Below are positions 16,302 to 24,199 of a DNA stretch of 64,000 bases, piece by piece. Positions within the stretch are counted from its first letter, which is position 1. Every line of letters starts with the position of its first letter. A program made the translations under genes and the position numbers. Where the stretch lies: NCBI GenBank assembly GCA_045597945.1, contig JAZLLD010000059.1:1-64000 (forward strand). Reading direction: 5' to 3'. The notes under the pieces were generated by a model that saw only the letters and a list, made by a program, of their open reading frames with translations, was not told the origin of the DNA and made no database searches. Source of the stretch: Colimorpha sp045597945. Its GTDB lineage: Bacteria; Bacteroidota; Bacteroidia; Bacteroidales; P3.

Positions 16302-16964
16302 CTAGAAGCATCGGCCTTCGAGCATGGGGACGAAATAGGCGTCGCCCAAGTCCTCGATGCGCCATTGGTCCTGCGATTCTCCATCCTTGTAGATGCGTAG
16401 CATCCGTTGTTCGCCCTCGCCAACGGGAATGACCATGATGCCGCCCACTTTGAGCATATTCATTAGTCCCATCGGGATGCCGGGAGCGCCACAAGTCACG
16501 AGAATGCGGTCGAAGAGGAACCCTCGCATCTCGGGCAGGCCGTTGAAGCTGTCGCCAAGATAGCACTTGGCAGAATAACGCATCTCGGCCAGCAGGGCCT
16601 TGGTCTTGCGGAAGAGCGGAGCATGGCGCTCCACGGTGAAGACACGCACACCCATCTCGCAGAGGATGGCGGTCTGGTAGCCGCTGCCGGTGCCCACCTC
16701 CAGCACTGTGTCGAAAGGTTTCACACCGAGGAGCTGGCTCTGCCAGGCAACGGTGTAGGGCTTGGAGATGGTCTGGCCGCAATCGATGGACAAGGCCTGG
16801 TCGACATCATAGAGCATGTGGTCGAGCGCCGTCTCGCCCACGAAGATGTGGCGCGGAAGCTTTTCCATAGCCCCGAGCACGCGCTTGTCGGTGATGCCGC
16901 GCCCCTTGAGGTCCTTCACCATCCGGCGACGCCAGTTCTGATATTTGGGAGTGTCTGCTAGCAT
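16302..16964 (-). CDS. pcm: Protein-L-isoaspartate O-methyltransferase
   Basis: The 220-residue enzyme matches PCMT throughout: a helical start with DLKGRGITDKRVLGAMEKLP and RHIFVG, YTVAWQSQLL, and the SAM-binding motif VLEVGTGSGYQTAIL. It should transfer a methyl group from SAM to abnormal L-isoaspartyl residues as the first step of repair of damaged proteins in the cytoplasm. Length is typical for the bacterial family. It lies 27 bases downstream of thiL and is probably co-transcribed from the thiL promoter. The 3' side holds TTCACAATTCACTA-type intergenic repeats. Confidence 0.95.
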   Translation of the reverse strand: MLADTPKYQNWRRRMVKDLKGRGITDKRVLGAMEKLPRHIFVGETALDHMLYDVDQALSIDCGQTISKPYTVAWQSQLLGVKPFDTVLEVGTGSGYQTAILCEMGVRVFTVERHAPLFRKTKALLAEMRYSAKCYLGDSFNGLPEMRGFLFDRILVTCGAPGIPMGLMNMLKVGGIMVIPVGEGEQRMLRIYKDGESQDQWRIEDLGDAYFVPMLEGRCF

Positions 16965-16991
16965 GAGTGATTAGCGAAACTATTAATGGTA

Positions 16992-18041
16992 TTAATCTTC
17001 CTTCCAACCCTGGGCGCGGAGCTGGATGGTGGTGTTCTGCGGAGTGACCATCACGGGAGCGGAACCCTCCTCGGTGATATGGCCGATGATGTGGATTTCC
17101 TTACTGTCCTTGATCTTCTCATAGTCCTTCTGACTGATGGTGAAGAGCAGCTCGTAGTCCTCGCCGCCATTGAGGGCGTTGCTCACGGGCAGCATGTTCT
17201 GGCTCATCTCAGAGCAGACGCGAGTAGTCTGATAGTCAATGGGCAGGCGTTCCTCATAGACCTCGCAGCCGCACTTGCTTTGTTTGCAGATATGCAGCAA
17301 CTCGCTTGCCAGGCCATCGCTGATGTCAATCATCGAGGTGGGCACAATTTCTTTTTCGGCCAGGAATTCAATGATGTCGGTGCGGGGTTCGGGTTTGAGA
17401 TAGCGCTCCAGCACATAGTCGTAGCTGTCCAAGTCGGGTTTGAAATCGGGGTTGGCCTGGAATGTAACTTTCTCGCGTTCCAGCACCAAGAGTCCGCTGT
17501 AGGCGCTGCCCAAGTCGCCACTCACGCAGATGAGGTCGTGGCACTTAGCACCGCTGCGGTAGGTGATCTTGGCCTCGTCCACATCGCCTATGGCGGTAAT
17601 AGAAATCACCAAGCCGATGCGGCTGCTGGAGGTGTCGCCACCCACCAGGTCGACATGATAGCGCTCGCAACAGAGGCGAATACCTGCATAGAGTTCCTCC
17701 AAGGCCTCGACCGAGAAGCGGTTGCTCACGGCCACGCTCACCAGCACCTGGCGCGGGGTGGCGTTCATGGCGCAGATATCGCTGAGATTGATAGCCACGG
17801 CCTTGTAGCCCAGATGTTTCAGCGGGGTGTACATCATATCGAAATGCACGCCTTCCACCAGCATATCGGTGGTGACCACGTTTTTTTTCTTGCCGGTGCC
17901 CAGCACTGCGCAATCGTCGCCAACACCCTTGATGGTGGACTTCTGATTTATGCCAAAATCCTGGGTCAGATGGTCAATCAATGCAAATTCGCCTAAGGTC
18001 TCGAGTTCCGTACGGCCCTCTTGGTATTCAAGTTGCTCCAT
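16992..18041 (-). CDS. thiL: Thiamine-monophosphate kinase
   Basis: The 349-residue enzyme has the ThiL pattern: GEFALIDHL near the N-terminus, GVGDDCAVL, the metal-binding TTDMLVEGVHF, VGGDTSSS and NGGEDYELLF. It phosphorylates thiamine monophosphate with ATP to give the active cofactor thiamine pyrophosphate. No other thiamine gene is nearby and no TPP riboswitch was seen in the very short leader, so it is probably constitutive. The promoter -7 box lies only 24 bases upstream. It is followed by pcm. Confidence 0.96.
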   Translation of the reverse strand: MEQLEYQEGRTELETLGEFALIDHLTQDFGINQKSTIKGVGDDCAVLGTGKKKNVVTTDMLVEGVHFDMMYTPLKHLGYKAVAINLSDICAMNATPRQVLVSVAVSNRFSVEALEELYAGIRLCCERYHVDLVGGDTSSSRIGLVISITAIGDVDEAKITYRSGAKCHDLICVSGDLGSAYSGLLVLEREKVTFQANPDFKPDLDSYDYVLERYLKPEPRTDIIEFLAEKEIVPTSMIDISDGLASELLHICKQSKCGCEVYEERLPIDYQTTRVCSEMSQNMLPVSNALNGGEDYELLFTISQKDYEKIKDSKEIHIIGHITEEGSAPVMVTPQNTTIQLRAQGWKED

Positions 18042-18064
18042 TATTCAATAGTATTTAAGAGTTG

Positions 18065-18072
18065 CAAAGTTA
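18065..18072 (-). promoter_or_regulatory. Promoter -7 box for thiL-pcm
   Basis: The minus strand reads TAACTTTG (TAnnTTTG), 24 bases upstream of the thiL start at 18041, giving a leader of about 17 bases. The stretch 18073-18350 upstream holds no ORF or structure I can support. Confidence 0.75.
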
Positions 18073-18350
18073 CACATTTTTTTCCATTCCGCAACAAAAA
18101 AAATTCACCTCGGGCATCATTCCGCCCACTTTCTTGTTGCAAAGGCCAACTTCCACCCCACTCCACCGCGAGAGCCTAAGCCAACCCAGAGCCTCAAAAG
18201 AGGAAAGCCTTCCTCATGCCCAAGGCCGCCGCAGCACGGCTCCGTATGGCGGACCTACACCGTAGAATGAGCGGGCCCACAGCGGGTCTTCAGCGGGCTT
18301 TCTCCGGCCTCTCTGCCTCACCCACAATTTCGCCACAGCCGACAAACCAC

Positions 18351-18381
18351 AAAAAAAGGTTGCAATCTCTTGCAACCTTTC
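18351..18381 (-). terminator. Intrinsic terminator of tRNA-His
   Basis: On the minus strand AAAGGTTGCAA pairs with TTGCAACCTTT around a four-base loop and runs into seven T residues. It starts three bases past the tRNA 3' end. Confidence 0.9.
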
Positions 18382-18383
18382 TG

Positions 18384-18457
18384 GGTGGGAGGTGGGGTTC
18401 GAACCCACGACCTTCGGAACCACAATCCGGCACTCTAACCAGCTGAGCTACGCCCAC
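18384..18457 (-). tRNA. tRNA-His (GTG)
   Basis: The minus strand folds into a cloverleaf of 74 bases with the anticodon loop TTGTGGT (anticodon GUG). T arm GTGGG-TTCGAAC-CCCAC is perfect. A G at position -1 (18458) faces the discriminator C73, the identity mark of tRNA-His. No CCA is encoded. Oddities: the acceptor stem has a C6-U67 mismatch, the D stem ends with G10-U25, and the top of the anticodon stem is C27-A43, so the molecule is less stable than usual. It has its own promoter and terminator. Confidence 0.9.
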
Positions 18458-18480
18458 CATTTTGATTCTTAAATCGTGTG

Positions 18481-18488
18481 CAAAATTA
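18481..18488 (-). promoter_or_regulatory. Promoter -7 box for tRNA-His
   Basis: The minus strand reads TAATTTTG (TAnnTTTG), 23 bases upstream of the tRNA 5' end. It is divergent from the methyltransferase promoter at 18532. Confidence 0.7.
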
Positions 18489-18531
18489 CACACTTTTTTT
18501 GACATAACCAAATTATTTTGAAAAAAATTTG

Positions 18532-18539
18532 TATCTTTG
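18532..18539 (+). promoter_or_regulatory. Promoter -7 box very close to the RNA methyltransferase start
   Basis: TATCTTTG ends only four bases before the ATG at 18544. If transcription starts about 6-8 bases after the box, as is usual, the mRNA would be leaderless or nearly so. The box also rules out the upstream alternative start at 18529. Confidence 0.75.
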
Positions 18540-18543
18540 TACT

Positions 18544-19308
18544 ATGATTTCAAAGACAAAATTAAAGGAACTTGCTGTGTATAAGCAACAAAAGCGTTGC
18601 GATGAGGATGCTGTTTTTGTTGTTGAAGGGGCAAAGATGTGCGCCGAATTGCTGGCCGCAAATGTGCCTGTTCGCACTATTTGTGCAACAAATTCGTGGC
18701 TTTCGCAGCACTCTTTGTTGCCCGAATGCACGGAAGTATTTGAGGTTGACGATGTTATGCTAGAACGCATTAGTGGGATGAAAACACCCAACGAGGTTTG
18801 GATGTTGTTGGACCGCAGCGCTTTAGCGACAAATCAACAAATCAACAAATCAACAAATCAACCTCCTCTCATTCTCGCCCTAGACCACCTGCAGGACCCG
18901 GGCAACCTGGGCACCATCATCCGCACGGCCGACTGGTTCGGCATTCGCCACATTGTGTGTTCCGAGGGCACGGTGTCGTGCTTCAACCCCAAGGTGGTGC
19001 AGTCCACCATGGGCGGCATTTTCCGCACCCACATTGAATACACCAACCTTCCCTCCTACCTCAGCCAGTGCGGCAAGCCGGTCTTCGGCGCCCTGCTCAA
19101 CGGCGAGGATATCTGGCAAGGCCAGGGACTGCAGATTCCGCCGGAAGGCGCGGTGCTGGTCATCGGCAACGAGTCGAAGGGAATCACTCCCGAAGTGCAG
19201 CAACTTGTAACACGCAAAGTGCTGATTCCCAACCTTGGTGGCACGGCCGAATCGCTCAACGCCTCGGTGGCTTGCGCCATCTTGATGGCCGAAATGCTGA
19301 GACGATGA
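18544..19308 (+). CDS. SpoU/TrmH-family RNA 2'-O-methyltransferase
   Basis: The 254-residue protein starts MISKTKLKELAVYKQQKRCD, like the substrate-binding N-domain of RlmB/TrmH proteins. The SPOUT catalytic domain carries the three motifs LDHLQDPGNLGTIIRTADWF, VIGNESKGI and LGGTAESLNASVACAILM, which bind SAM through a knot and position the catalytic Arg and Asn. It should methylate a ribose in tRNA or rRNA; the exact target is not predictable. The linker between the domains is encoded by four perfect 8-bp repeats (18831-18862), so slippage would shift the frame. The stop overlaps the start of the GH97 gene by four bases. Confidence 0.9.
   Translation: MISKTKLKELAVYKQQKRCDEDAVFVVEGAKMCAELLAANVPVRTICATNSWLSQHSLLPECTEVFEVDDVMLERISGMKTPNEVWMLLDRSALATNQQINKSTNQPPLILALDHLQDPGNLGTIIRTADWFGIRHIVCSEGTVSCFNPKVVQSTMGGIFRTHIEYTNLPSYLSQCGKPVFGALLNGEDIWQGQGLQIPPEGAVLVIGNESKGITPEVQQLVTRKVLIPNLGGTAESLNASVACAILMAEMLRR
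18831..18862 (+). repeat. Four perfect AAATCAAC tandem repeats inside a coding sequence
   Basis: AAATCAAC is repeated four times without error and encodes the linker NQQINKSTNQ. Unit length is not a multiple of three, so gain or loss of one unit would truncate the methyltransferase. Confidence 0.85.
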
Positions 19309-21398
19309 AACACAGCCGCCTATCATTCCTGGTCCTGCTGCTGACACTTTGCAGCTGCCATCCCCGCACCGATTACCTGGCCCAAGTCGCCTCGCCCGAC
19401 ACCCATGTAACGGCCTCATGCTATCTCGACAGCTGTGGCTCGCCCTACATCAGACTGTATGTAGACGATAAAGAAGTCCTCACCGTCAACCACATAGGAC
19501 TCACCACCAACGACAGCGTAAATCTGACCGATGGCTTTCGGTTCGATGGTTTTAATCGCACTAGGAGCAACCATCACGAAGACCTGCTGTGGGGCGAGAA
19601 CAAACAAATCAAGTTAAGGGATAATGGTGCGATAGTCCATCTGACCCGAGACGATGGCACCAACATGGATATTTGTATTATTGTTGCCGACGACGGTTTT
19701 GCGTTCCGCTATCGCTACCACAACATCGACAGCACCTTGCTCACCGGCGAAAGCACCACCTATCAATTCGCCACCGACGGCATATGCTGGAGCATTCCCG
19801 CCAATTTCGAAAGCTACGAGATGGCCTACCGCCAACAACCCATCTCGCAGACCACCGATGCCAACACGCCATTCACCTTTGTGACCGCCGACAGCCTCTG
19901 GGGCGCAATCCACGAAGCAGACCTGCGCAATATGCCAGAGATGACCCTGGTGCGCGACAGCCTCGACTCCCTCTGCTTCCACACCTGGCTCTGCCCCGAC
20001 AACACAGGCTCTGGCACCGTGGCACACTATGGCTCCGGCCAATCCACTTCGTGGCGAACCCTCACCATTGGGCACAAGGCTGTGGATTTGATCAACAGCA
20101 CCTTCTCCCTTTCGCTCAACTCTAGCAGACACACACAAAGACTCTCCGACGACGAACTCTCGTTTGCCAAGCCTATAAAATATATAGGTATATGGTGGGG
20201 TATGCACCTGGGTATCAACAGTTGGACGCCAGACCGCCGCCATGGTGCCACCACCGAGAATGCCCTGCGCTATATTGATTTTGCCGCCGCCAACAATATC
20301 AATGCCGTGCTCTTTGAGGGCTGGAACCTCGGCTGGGAGCAATGGGGTGGCACACAGGTGTTTGACTTCGTCAAGGCCGCTCCCGATTTTGACGTGGAGC
20401 GTGTGATAGCTTATGCCAAGGGCAAGGGCGTTCAACTGATTATGCACCACGAGACCGGCGGCAACATTCCCCACTATGAGGAAGAAATGGAGCAGGCCTT
20501 CCAATGGTGCGAAGACCATGACATTCATTATGTTAAGACGGGATATGCCGGCGGCTTCCCCAACCGCCACCTCCACCATTCGCAATATGGAGTAAATCAC
20601 TATCAGAAGGTAGTGGAATGCGCTGCCAGACACCATATTGCGCTCATCGTCCACGAGCCTATCAAGCCCACCGGCCTGCGCTTCACCCACCCCAACCTCA
20701 TGTCGGCCGAGGGTGCCCGCGGCATGGAGTGGAACGCATGGAGCGACGGCAATAGTCCGGCTCACGAGACCATACTCCCATTCACTCGCCTGCTGGCTGG
20801 TCCAATGGACTATACGCCAGGCATTTTCGACATCACCTACGAGAGCATCAAGCACAATCCCAACTGCAAAAAATGGAATATGAAGGACGCCCGAGAATGC
20901 CGGGTGAACACCACGATAGCCAAGCAGGTAGCCCTGTGGGTGGTGCTCTATTCGCCCGTGGTGATGGCTTCTGATTTGATTGAAAACTATCAACTTGAAC
21001 ATCCTGATGGTTCCGCAACGATCCATCCCATGTTCCAATTCTTCCGCGAATACAACCCCGACTGCGACTGGTCGCAGGCCTTGCAGGGGCAGCCGGGCGA
21101 ATATGTGGTTATTGCTCGGCGGGCTGGCGCGACCTACTATCTCGGTGCTGTCACCAATGAGGAGGCACGCAACATAACGGTGCCCCTTGACTTTCTACCC
21201 CAAGGCACTAAATACACGGCCGTAATCTATGGCGATGCCGAAAGCACTGATTATCAGACCAACCCTACGAGCTACAGAATCTGGGAAGAACCCGTCTCGC
21301 ACAAGTCCATCCTACAGCTGCACTTGGCCACAAGTGGTGGAGCCGCCGTTATTTTTCAACCACAAGACGCCGCATTGCGCACCCATTCGCAGCGGTGA
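19305..21398 (+). CDS. GH97 glycoside hydrolase, inverting-type (SusB-like), lipoprotein
   Basis: The 697-residue enzyme starts with a lipoprotein signal (LLLTLCSC). It then has the GH97 N-terminal beta-sandwich, a (beta/alpha)8 barrel and a C-terminal beta domain. The barrel contains GIWWGMHLGINSW, FEGWNLGWEQW, the MHHETGG loop (E383) and two further acids at E451 (VHEP) and E469 (SAEG). Their spacing fits the Glu triad of the inverting alpha-glucosidase SusB. By contrast, the GH97 at 24200 has a retaining Asp nucleophile. It should cleave alpha-glucosides, or possibly other alpha-linked sugars, at the cell surface. Its start overlaps the methyltransferase stop, and its 3' end overlaps the S8 protease gene on the other strand by 50 bp. 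Confidence 0.9.
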   Translation: MKHSRLSFLVLLLTLCSCHPRTDYLAQVASPDTHVTASCYLDSCGSPYIRLYVDDKEVLTVNHIGLTTNDSVNLTDGFRFDGFNRTRSNHHEDLLWGENKQIKLRDNGAIVHLTRDDGTNMDICIIVADDGFAFRYRYHNIDSTLLTGESTTYQFATDGICWSIPANFESYEMAYRQQPISQTTDANTPFTFVTADSLWGAIHEADLRNMPEMTLVRDSLDSLCFHTWLCPDNTGSGTVAHYGSGQSTSWRTLTIGHKAVDLINSTFSLSLNSSRHTQRLSDDELSFAKPIKYIGIWWGMHLGINSWTPDRRHGATTENALRYIDFAAANNINAVLFEGWNLGWEQWGGTQVFDFVKAAPDFDVERVIAYAKGKGVQLIMHHETGGNIPHYEEEMEQAFQWCEDHDIHYVKTGYAGGFPNRHLHHSQYGVNHYQKVVECAARHHIALIVHEPIKPTGLRFTHPNLMSAEGARGMEWNAWSDGNSPAHETILPFTRLLAGPMDYTPGIFDITYESIKHNPNCKKWNMKDARECRVNTTIAKQVALWVVLYSPVVMASDLIENYQLEHPDGSATIHPMFQFFREYNPDCDWSQALQGQPGEYVVIARRAGATYYLGAVTNEEARNITVPLDFLPQGTKYTAVIYGDAESTDYQTNPTSYRIWEEPVSHKSILQLHLATSGGAAVIFQPQDAALRTHSQR

Positions 21399-22962
21399 TC
21401 TTTACAAAGTAGACACCTGATTTCATCCCCTGAGTGGAAACACGGTCAGAGTCTTTCGCCACCTTCACCACACGACCCAAGGCATCGAATATGGCCAACT
21501 CGCACTGTTCCAGTCCATCAACGACAAAATAGTCCCGCGCGGGATTAGGATAGAGGTGAACATCGGCAACTGGCTGGGCTATGATAGAACAATTGCCCAT
21601 GGCACGGCCAAAATCAGGAATTCCATAGCCGGCATACAAGTCGGGACTGTGGGCCAGGCTTCCCCATGCGCGCACACTGTCGCACAGCTGGGCCGGAGTC
21701 CAGTCGGGGTATTTCTGCCACAAACATGCCATCATGCCTGCCATAATGGGAGTGGCTAACGAGGTGCCGCTAGAAGCGCTAAGTACCCCTTGGCTATTGG
21801 CGCAAGGCACATCTTCGCCCAAGGCCATGATGTCGGGTTTCACTCGGCCGTCAGCCGTAGGACCGTATGAACTGAACCTGGCCCATGTGCCTTCGCGTGT
21901 AGCAGCGCCTACGGTCAGCACCTTCTCGGCATCGGCCGGAGCGCCCAAGTGTTGAGGGCTACTCATGCCATCATTGCCGGCAGCATTCAAAACCAGCATA
22001 CCCCGCGAGACGGCAATATCTGCCGCTATCGTCATAGGCGCGGTTTTTCCATCAAGATCCTCTAAACCATGGTTATGCCCACTGTAATCGAAATAGAAAT
22101 AGCCTAGCGAAGTCGTTATCATGTCGGCTCCTAAACTATCAAGATACTCGGCTGCAGCCACCCAATTATACTCTTCCATCAGCGTCTCCACCAAGGTGTT
22201 CTCAGTACGGCAAAGCACATAAGAGGCTCGGGGTGCCGTACCCACCATCAAGCCAGGTTTGTAGCTAGCCATCAGCGATAGCACACTGGTGCCATGCGGA
22301 TGAACAGAGTATACACTACCGCCCTTCCACACGAAATCTCGCGTTGCAAGGATACGGCCTTCCGTCCTGAGGGTCTCAAGCAGTCCCATGGTGTCAACCC
22401 CGGGGTATCCGCCATCACACACACCAATAATAATGCCCTGTCCTTCAAAACCAGCCTTGTGCAAGCCTATCCCGTTCAGCTGATTAATCTGGGTATAAGC
22501 ATGGCCATAGTATGCCCTGCTGTAGGGCTGGTCGTAGGATGCCGGACGCAATGGATTCCATATAGGCGAATTGTCCCCAACATTTGGCACTTCCACCAAA
22601 CCCGTCTCCAGCAGTTGTGTCGACACCACAAAATCAGCTGTATCCAAGAAACTAATATCCTCACCCTCAGGCACAAAAACAGCCACACCATTCAGCCATT
22701 TAGACTGATTCTGCACTGTCAGACCCGCCTGGCGCAGTGCTTGCACATACACTTCGCTCACAGGCAAGTCCAAGCTGTCTACAACTATTCCTTGCCTTTG
22801 CCTACGCTCTAATGCTCGCGCAGAGAGAAATTCCGAAGGATTATCCAGCGTGAAAGCGCAACCCTGTTTGTCGCGCAAACTCACCCAATATTTATCAGTC
22901 CGCTGAGCCTGCAAGCTCAACACACAGCACACAAGTGCAAAACAAAGCACTATCTTTCTCAT
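21349..22962 (-). CDS. S8 subtilisin-like serine protease with T9SS sorting domain
   Basis: The 537-residue protease has a signal peptide (FALVCCVLSLQAQ) and a subtilase domain with the triad D183 (GVCDGGYPGVD), H223 (HPHGTSV) and S401 (SSGTSLATPIMAGMMA). The final ~75 residues (VHLYPNPARDYFVVDGLEQ and SGVYFVKI) form a type IX secretion C-terminal domain, so it should be delivered to the cell surface. It probably degrades glycoproteins exposed by the neighbouring glycosidases. Its start overlaps the sialidase stop by four bases (ATGA). Its 3' end runs 50 bp into the convergent GH97 gene, unusual tail-to-tail coding overlap. Confidence 0.92.
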   Translation of the reverse strand: MRKIVLCFALVCCVLSLQAQRTDKYWVSLRDKQGCAFTLDNPSEFLSARALERRQRQGIVVDSLDLPVSEVYVQALRQAGLTVQNQSKWLNGVAVFVPEGEDISFLDTADFVVSTQLLETGLVEVPNVGDNSPIWNPLRPASYDQPYSRAYYGHAYTQINQLNGIGLHKAGFEGQGIIIGVCDGGYPGVDTMGLLETLRTEGRILATRDFVWKGGSVYSVHPHGTSVLSLMASYKPGLMVGTAPRASYVLCRTENTLVETLMEEYNWVAAAEYLDSLGADMITTSLGYFYFDYSGHNHGLEDLDGKTAPMTIAADIAVSRGMLVLNAAGNDGMSSPQHLGAPADAEKVLTVGAATREGTWARFSSYGPTADGRVKPDIMALGEDVPCANSQGVLSASSGTSLATPIMAGMMACLWQKYPDWTPAQLCDSVRAWGSLAHSPDLYAGYGIPDFGRAMGNCSIIAQPVADVHLYPNPARDYFVVDGLEQCELAIFDALGRVVKVAKDSDRVSTQGMKSGVYFVKITAANGCAMRRLVVEK

Positions 22963-24161
22963 TTTTCAGCATTTTTTAATTGTTCCAGCAACCATGCGTA
23001 GGTAAAATTCTGATACCACAGCTCACAACCCTTGTCGGTGTTCTTCTCCACGTATGCGCCAATGGTGCCGTCATGCTGGAGGGTGAGCGAGGAATAGACC
23101 GACAGCCCTGGGCACAGCAACACAGGATCCTGCCAGGTGCGACCTTCATCATAGCTGATAAACACACTCACTTTTTCACGGTTCATTGAATTGGGGATAG
23201 AGTGCAGCAGAATATTGCGCACACCACCCTGATCCACAGCACTCAACCGCAGCATATCGCCGTTGCAGGCATTGGTGGTCATCTCAGGCCAAGTGCCCTG
23301 AACGCCCCAGTGTACGCCGGCATCCTGCGAAAGGTTATAGCCTCTCGCACCATTCTGGCGGATGCTCATCAGCACCTGGCCATCGGCAAGTTCCATCACT
23401 TTGGCCTCATCACCAGCACGATAGGCGCACTCCGACACCTGCCAACTCTGGCCGTTGTCATCGCTATACACCACATAATTATCCGGCACATTCTCATTCT
23501 TACGGCACAATGCTGCCACAAACAAAATCCTGCCCTTGTGTTCGCCGCGCTGCAATCTCAGACCGTTGCCCGAGGCGATGAAAGCCCCCTTGTAGTTCTT
23601 GCATTCAGGATTCGCCGCCTGCGAACCCCACACCAGCGGAGTGATGTCCACCGGTGTCTGCCAGTGCTGGCCGCCATCGGTGCTGCGGCTGATGAAAATC
23701 TTCTCGGGGTCAGCCTCTGTCGACTGCCAAAATCCGTTCAGTCCGCAGAAGGCGCACAGCACATCGCCATTCTCGCACACTACCAGTGCCGGATCGCCAT
23801 AGCCTTTCTTGTAGCCCTGACCTTGTATCACATACTCGGGTTCTGACCAAGTGCGGCCGTTATCGGTGGAGCGACGGCACACAATATCAATATCCTGTGG
23901 CAAATCGCCCTCGTTGTTCTTCCTGCGGTCGTTCACCACCAGCAGCGTACCATCATTCAGCGTGCAGATGGCCGGGATGCGATAGTTTTTCGACCCATAA
24001 TCGCCGGGGGCAAAGAGGCGTTGTTCAAAAAAGAACACGCTGTCGTTCAGCGATATTCCATCAGTCGTATCCTCTCCGGGCACAACAGGTTCTTCGGGTT
24101 TCGTACATGCCATTATTGGCAACATGGCCACCAAGGTCATCAAGAAAACAATTTTTTTCAT
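22959..24161 (-). CDS. Exo-alpha-sialidase-like lipoprotein (GH33 type)
   Basis: The 400-residue protein starts MKKIVFLMTLVAMLPIMAC, a lipoprotein signal. An in-frame ATG nine codons upstream was rejected because it would spoil the signal. The sialidase marks are the YRIPAI motif (RIP) and five Asp-box copies of the S-x-D-x-G-x-x-W type (RRSTDNGRTW, SRSTDGGQHW, YSDDNGQSW, SQDAGVHW, SYDEGRTW), which build a six-bladed beta-propeller. It should release terminal sialic acid from glycans; related Asp-box proteins have other activities, so the substrate is inferred. It is translationally coupled to the S8 protease downstream. Confidence 0.85.
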   Translation of the reverse strand: MKKIVFLMTLVAMLPIMACTKPEEPVVPGEDTTDGISLNDSVFFFEQRLFAPGDYGSKNYRIPAICTLNDGTLLVVNDRRKNNEGDLPQDIDIVCRRSTDNGRTWSEPEYVIQGQGYKKGYGDPALVVCENGDVLCAFCGLNGFWQSTEADPEKIFISRSTDGGQHWQTPVDITPLVWGSQAANPECKNYKGAFIASGNGLRLQRGEHKGRILFVAALCRKNENVPDNYVVYSDDNGQSWQVSECAYRAGDEAKVMELADGQVLMSIRQNGARGYNLSQDAGVHWGVQGTWPEMTTNACNGDMLRLSAVDQGGVRNILLHSIPNSMNREKVSVFISYDEGRTWQDPVLLCPGLSVYSSLTLQHDGTIGAYVEKNTDKGCELWYQNFTYAWLLEQLKNAEK

Positions 24162-24199
24162 TGGAAAAGTGATTAATGTATGCGACAACTATTTTTATC

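Noticed and set aside
18073..18350. Possible riboswitch or small RNA between thiL and tRNA-His
   Set aside because: It lies upstream of the thiL promoter, no TPP-box elements are visible, and no promoter-terminator pair encloses it.
19614..21038. Open frame of 474 codons on the minus strand
   Set aside because: Antisense of the GH97 gene; no recognisable domains.
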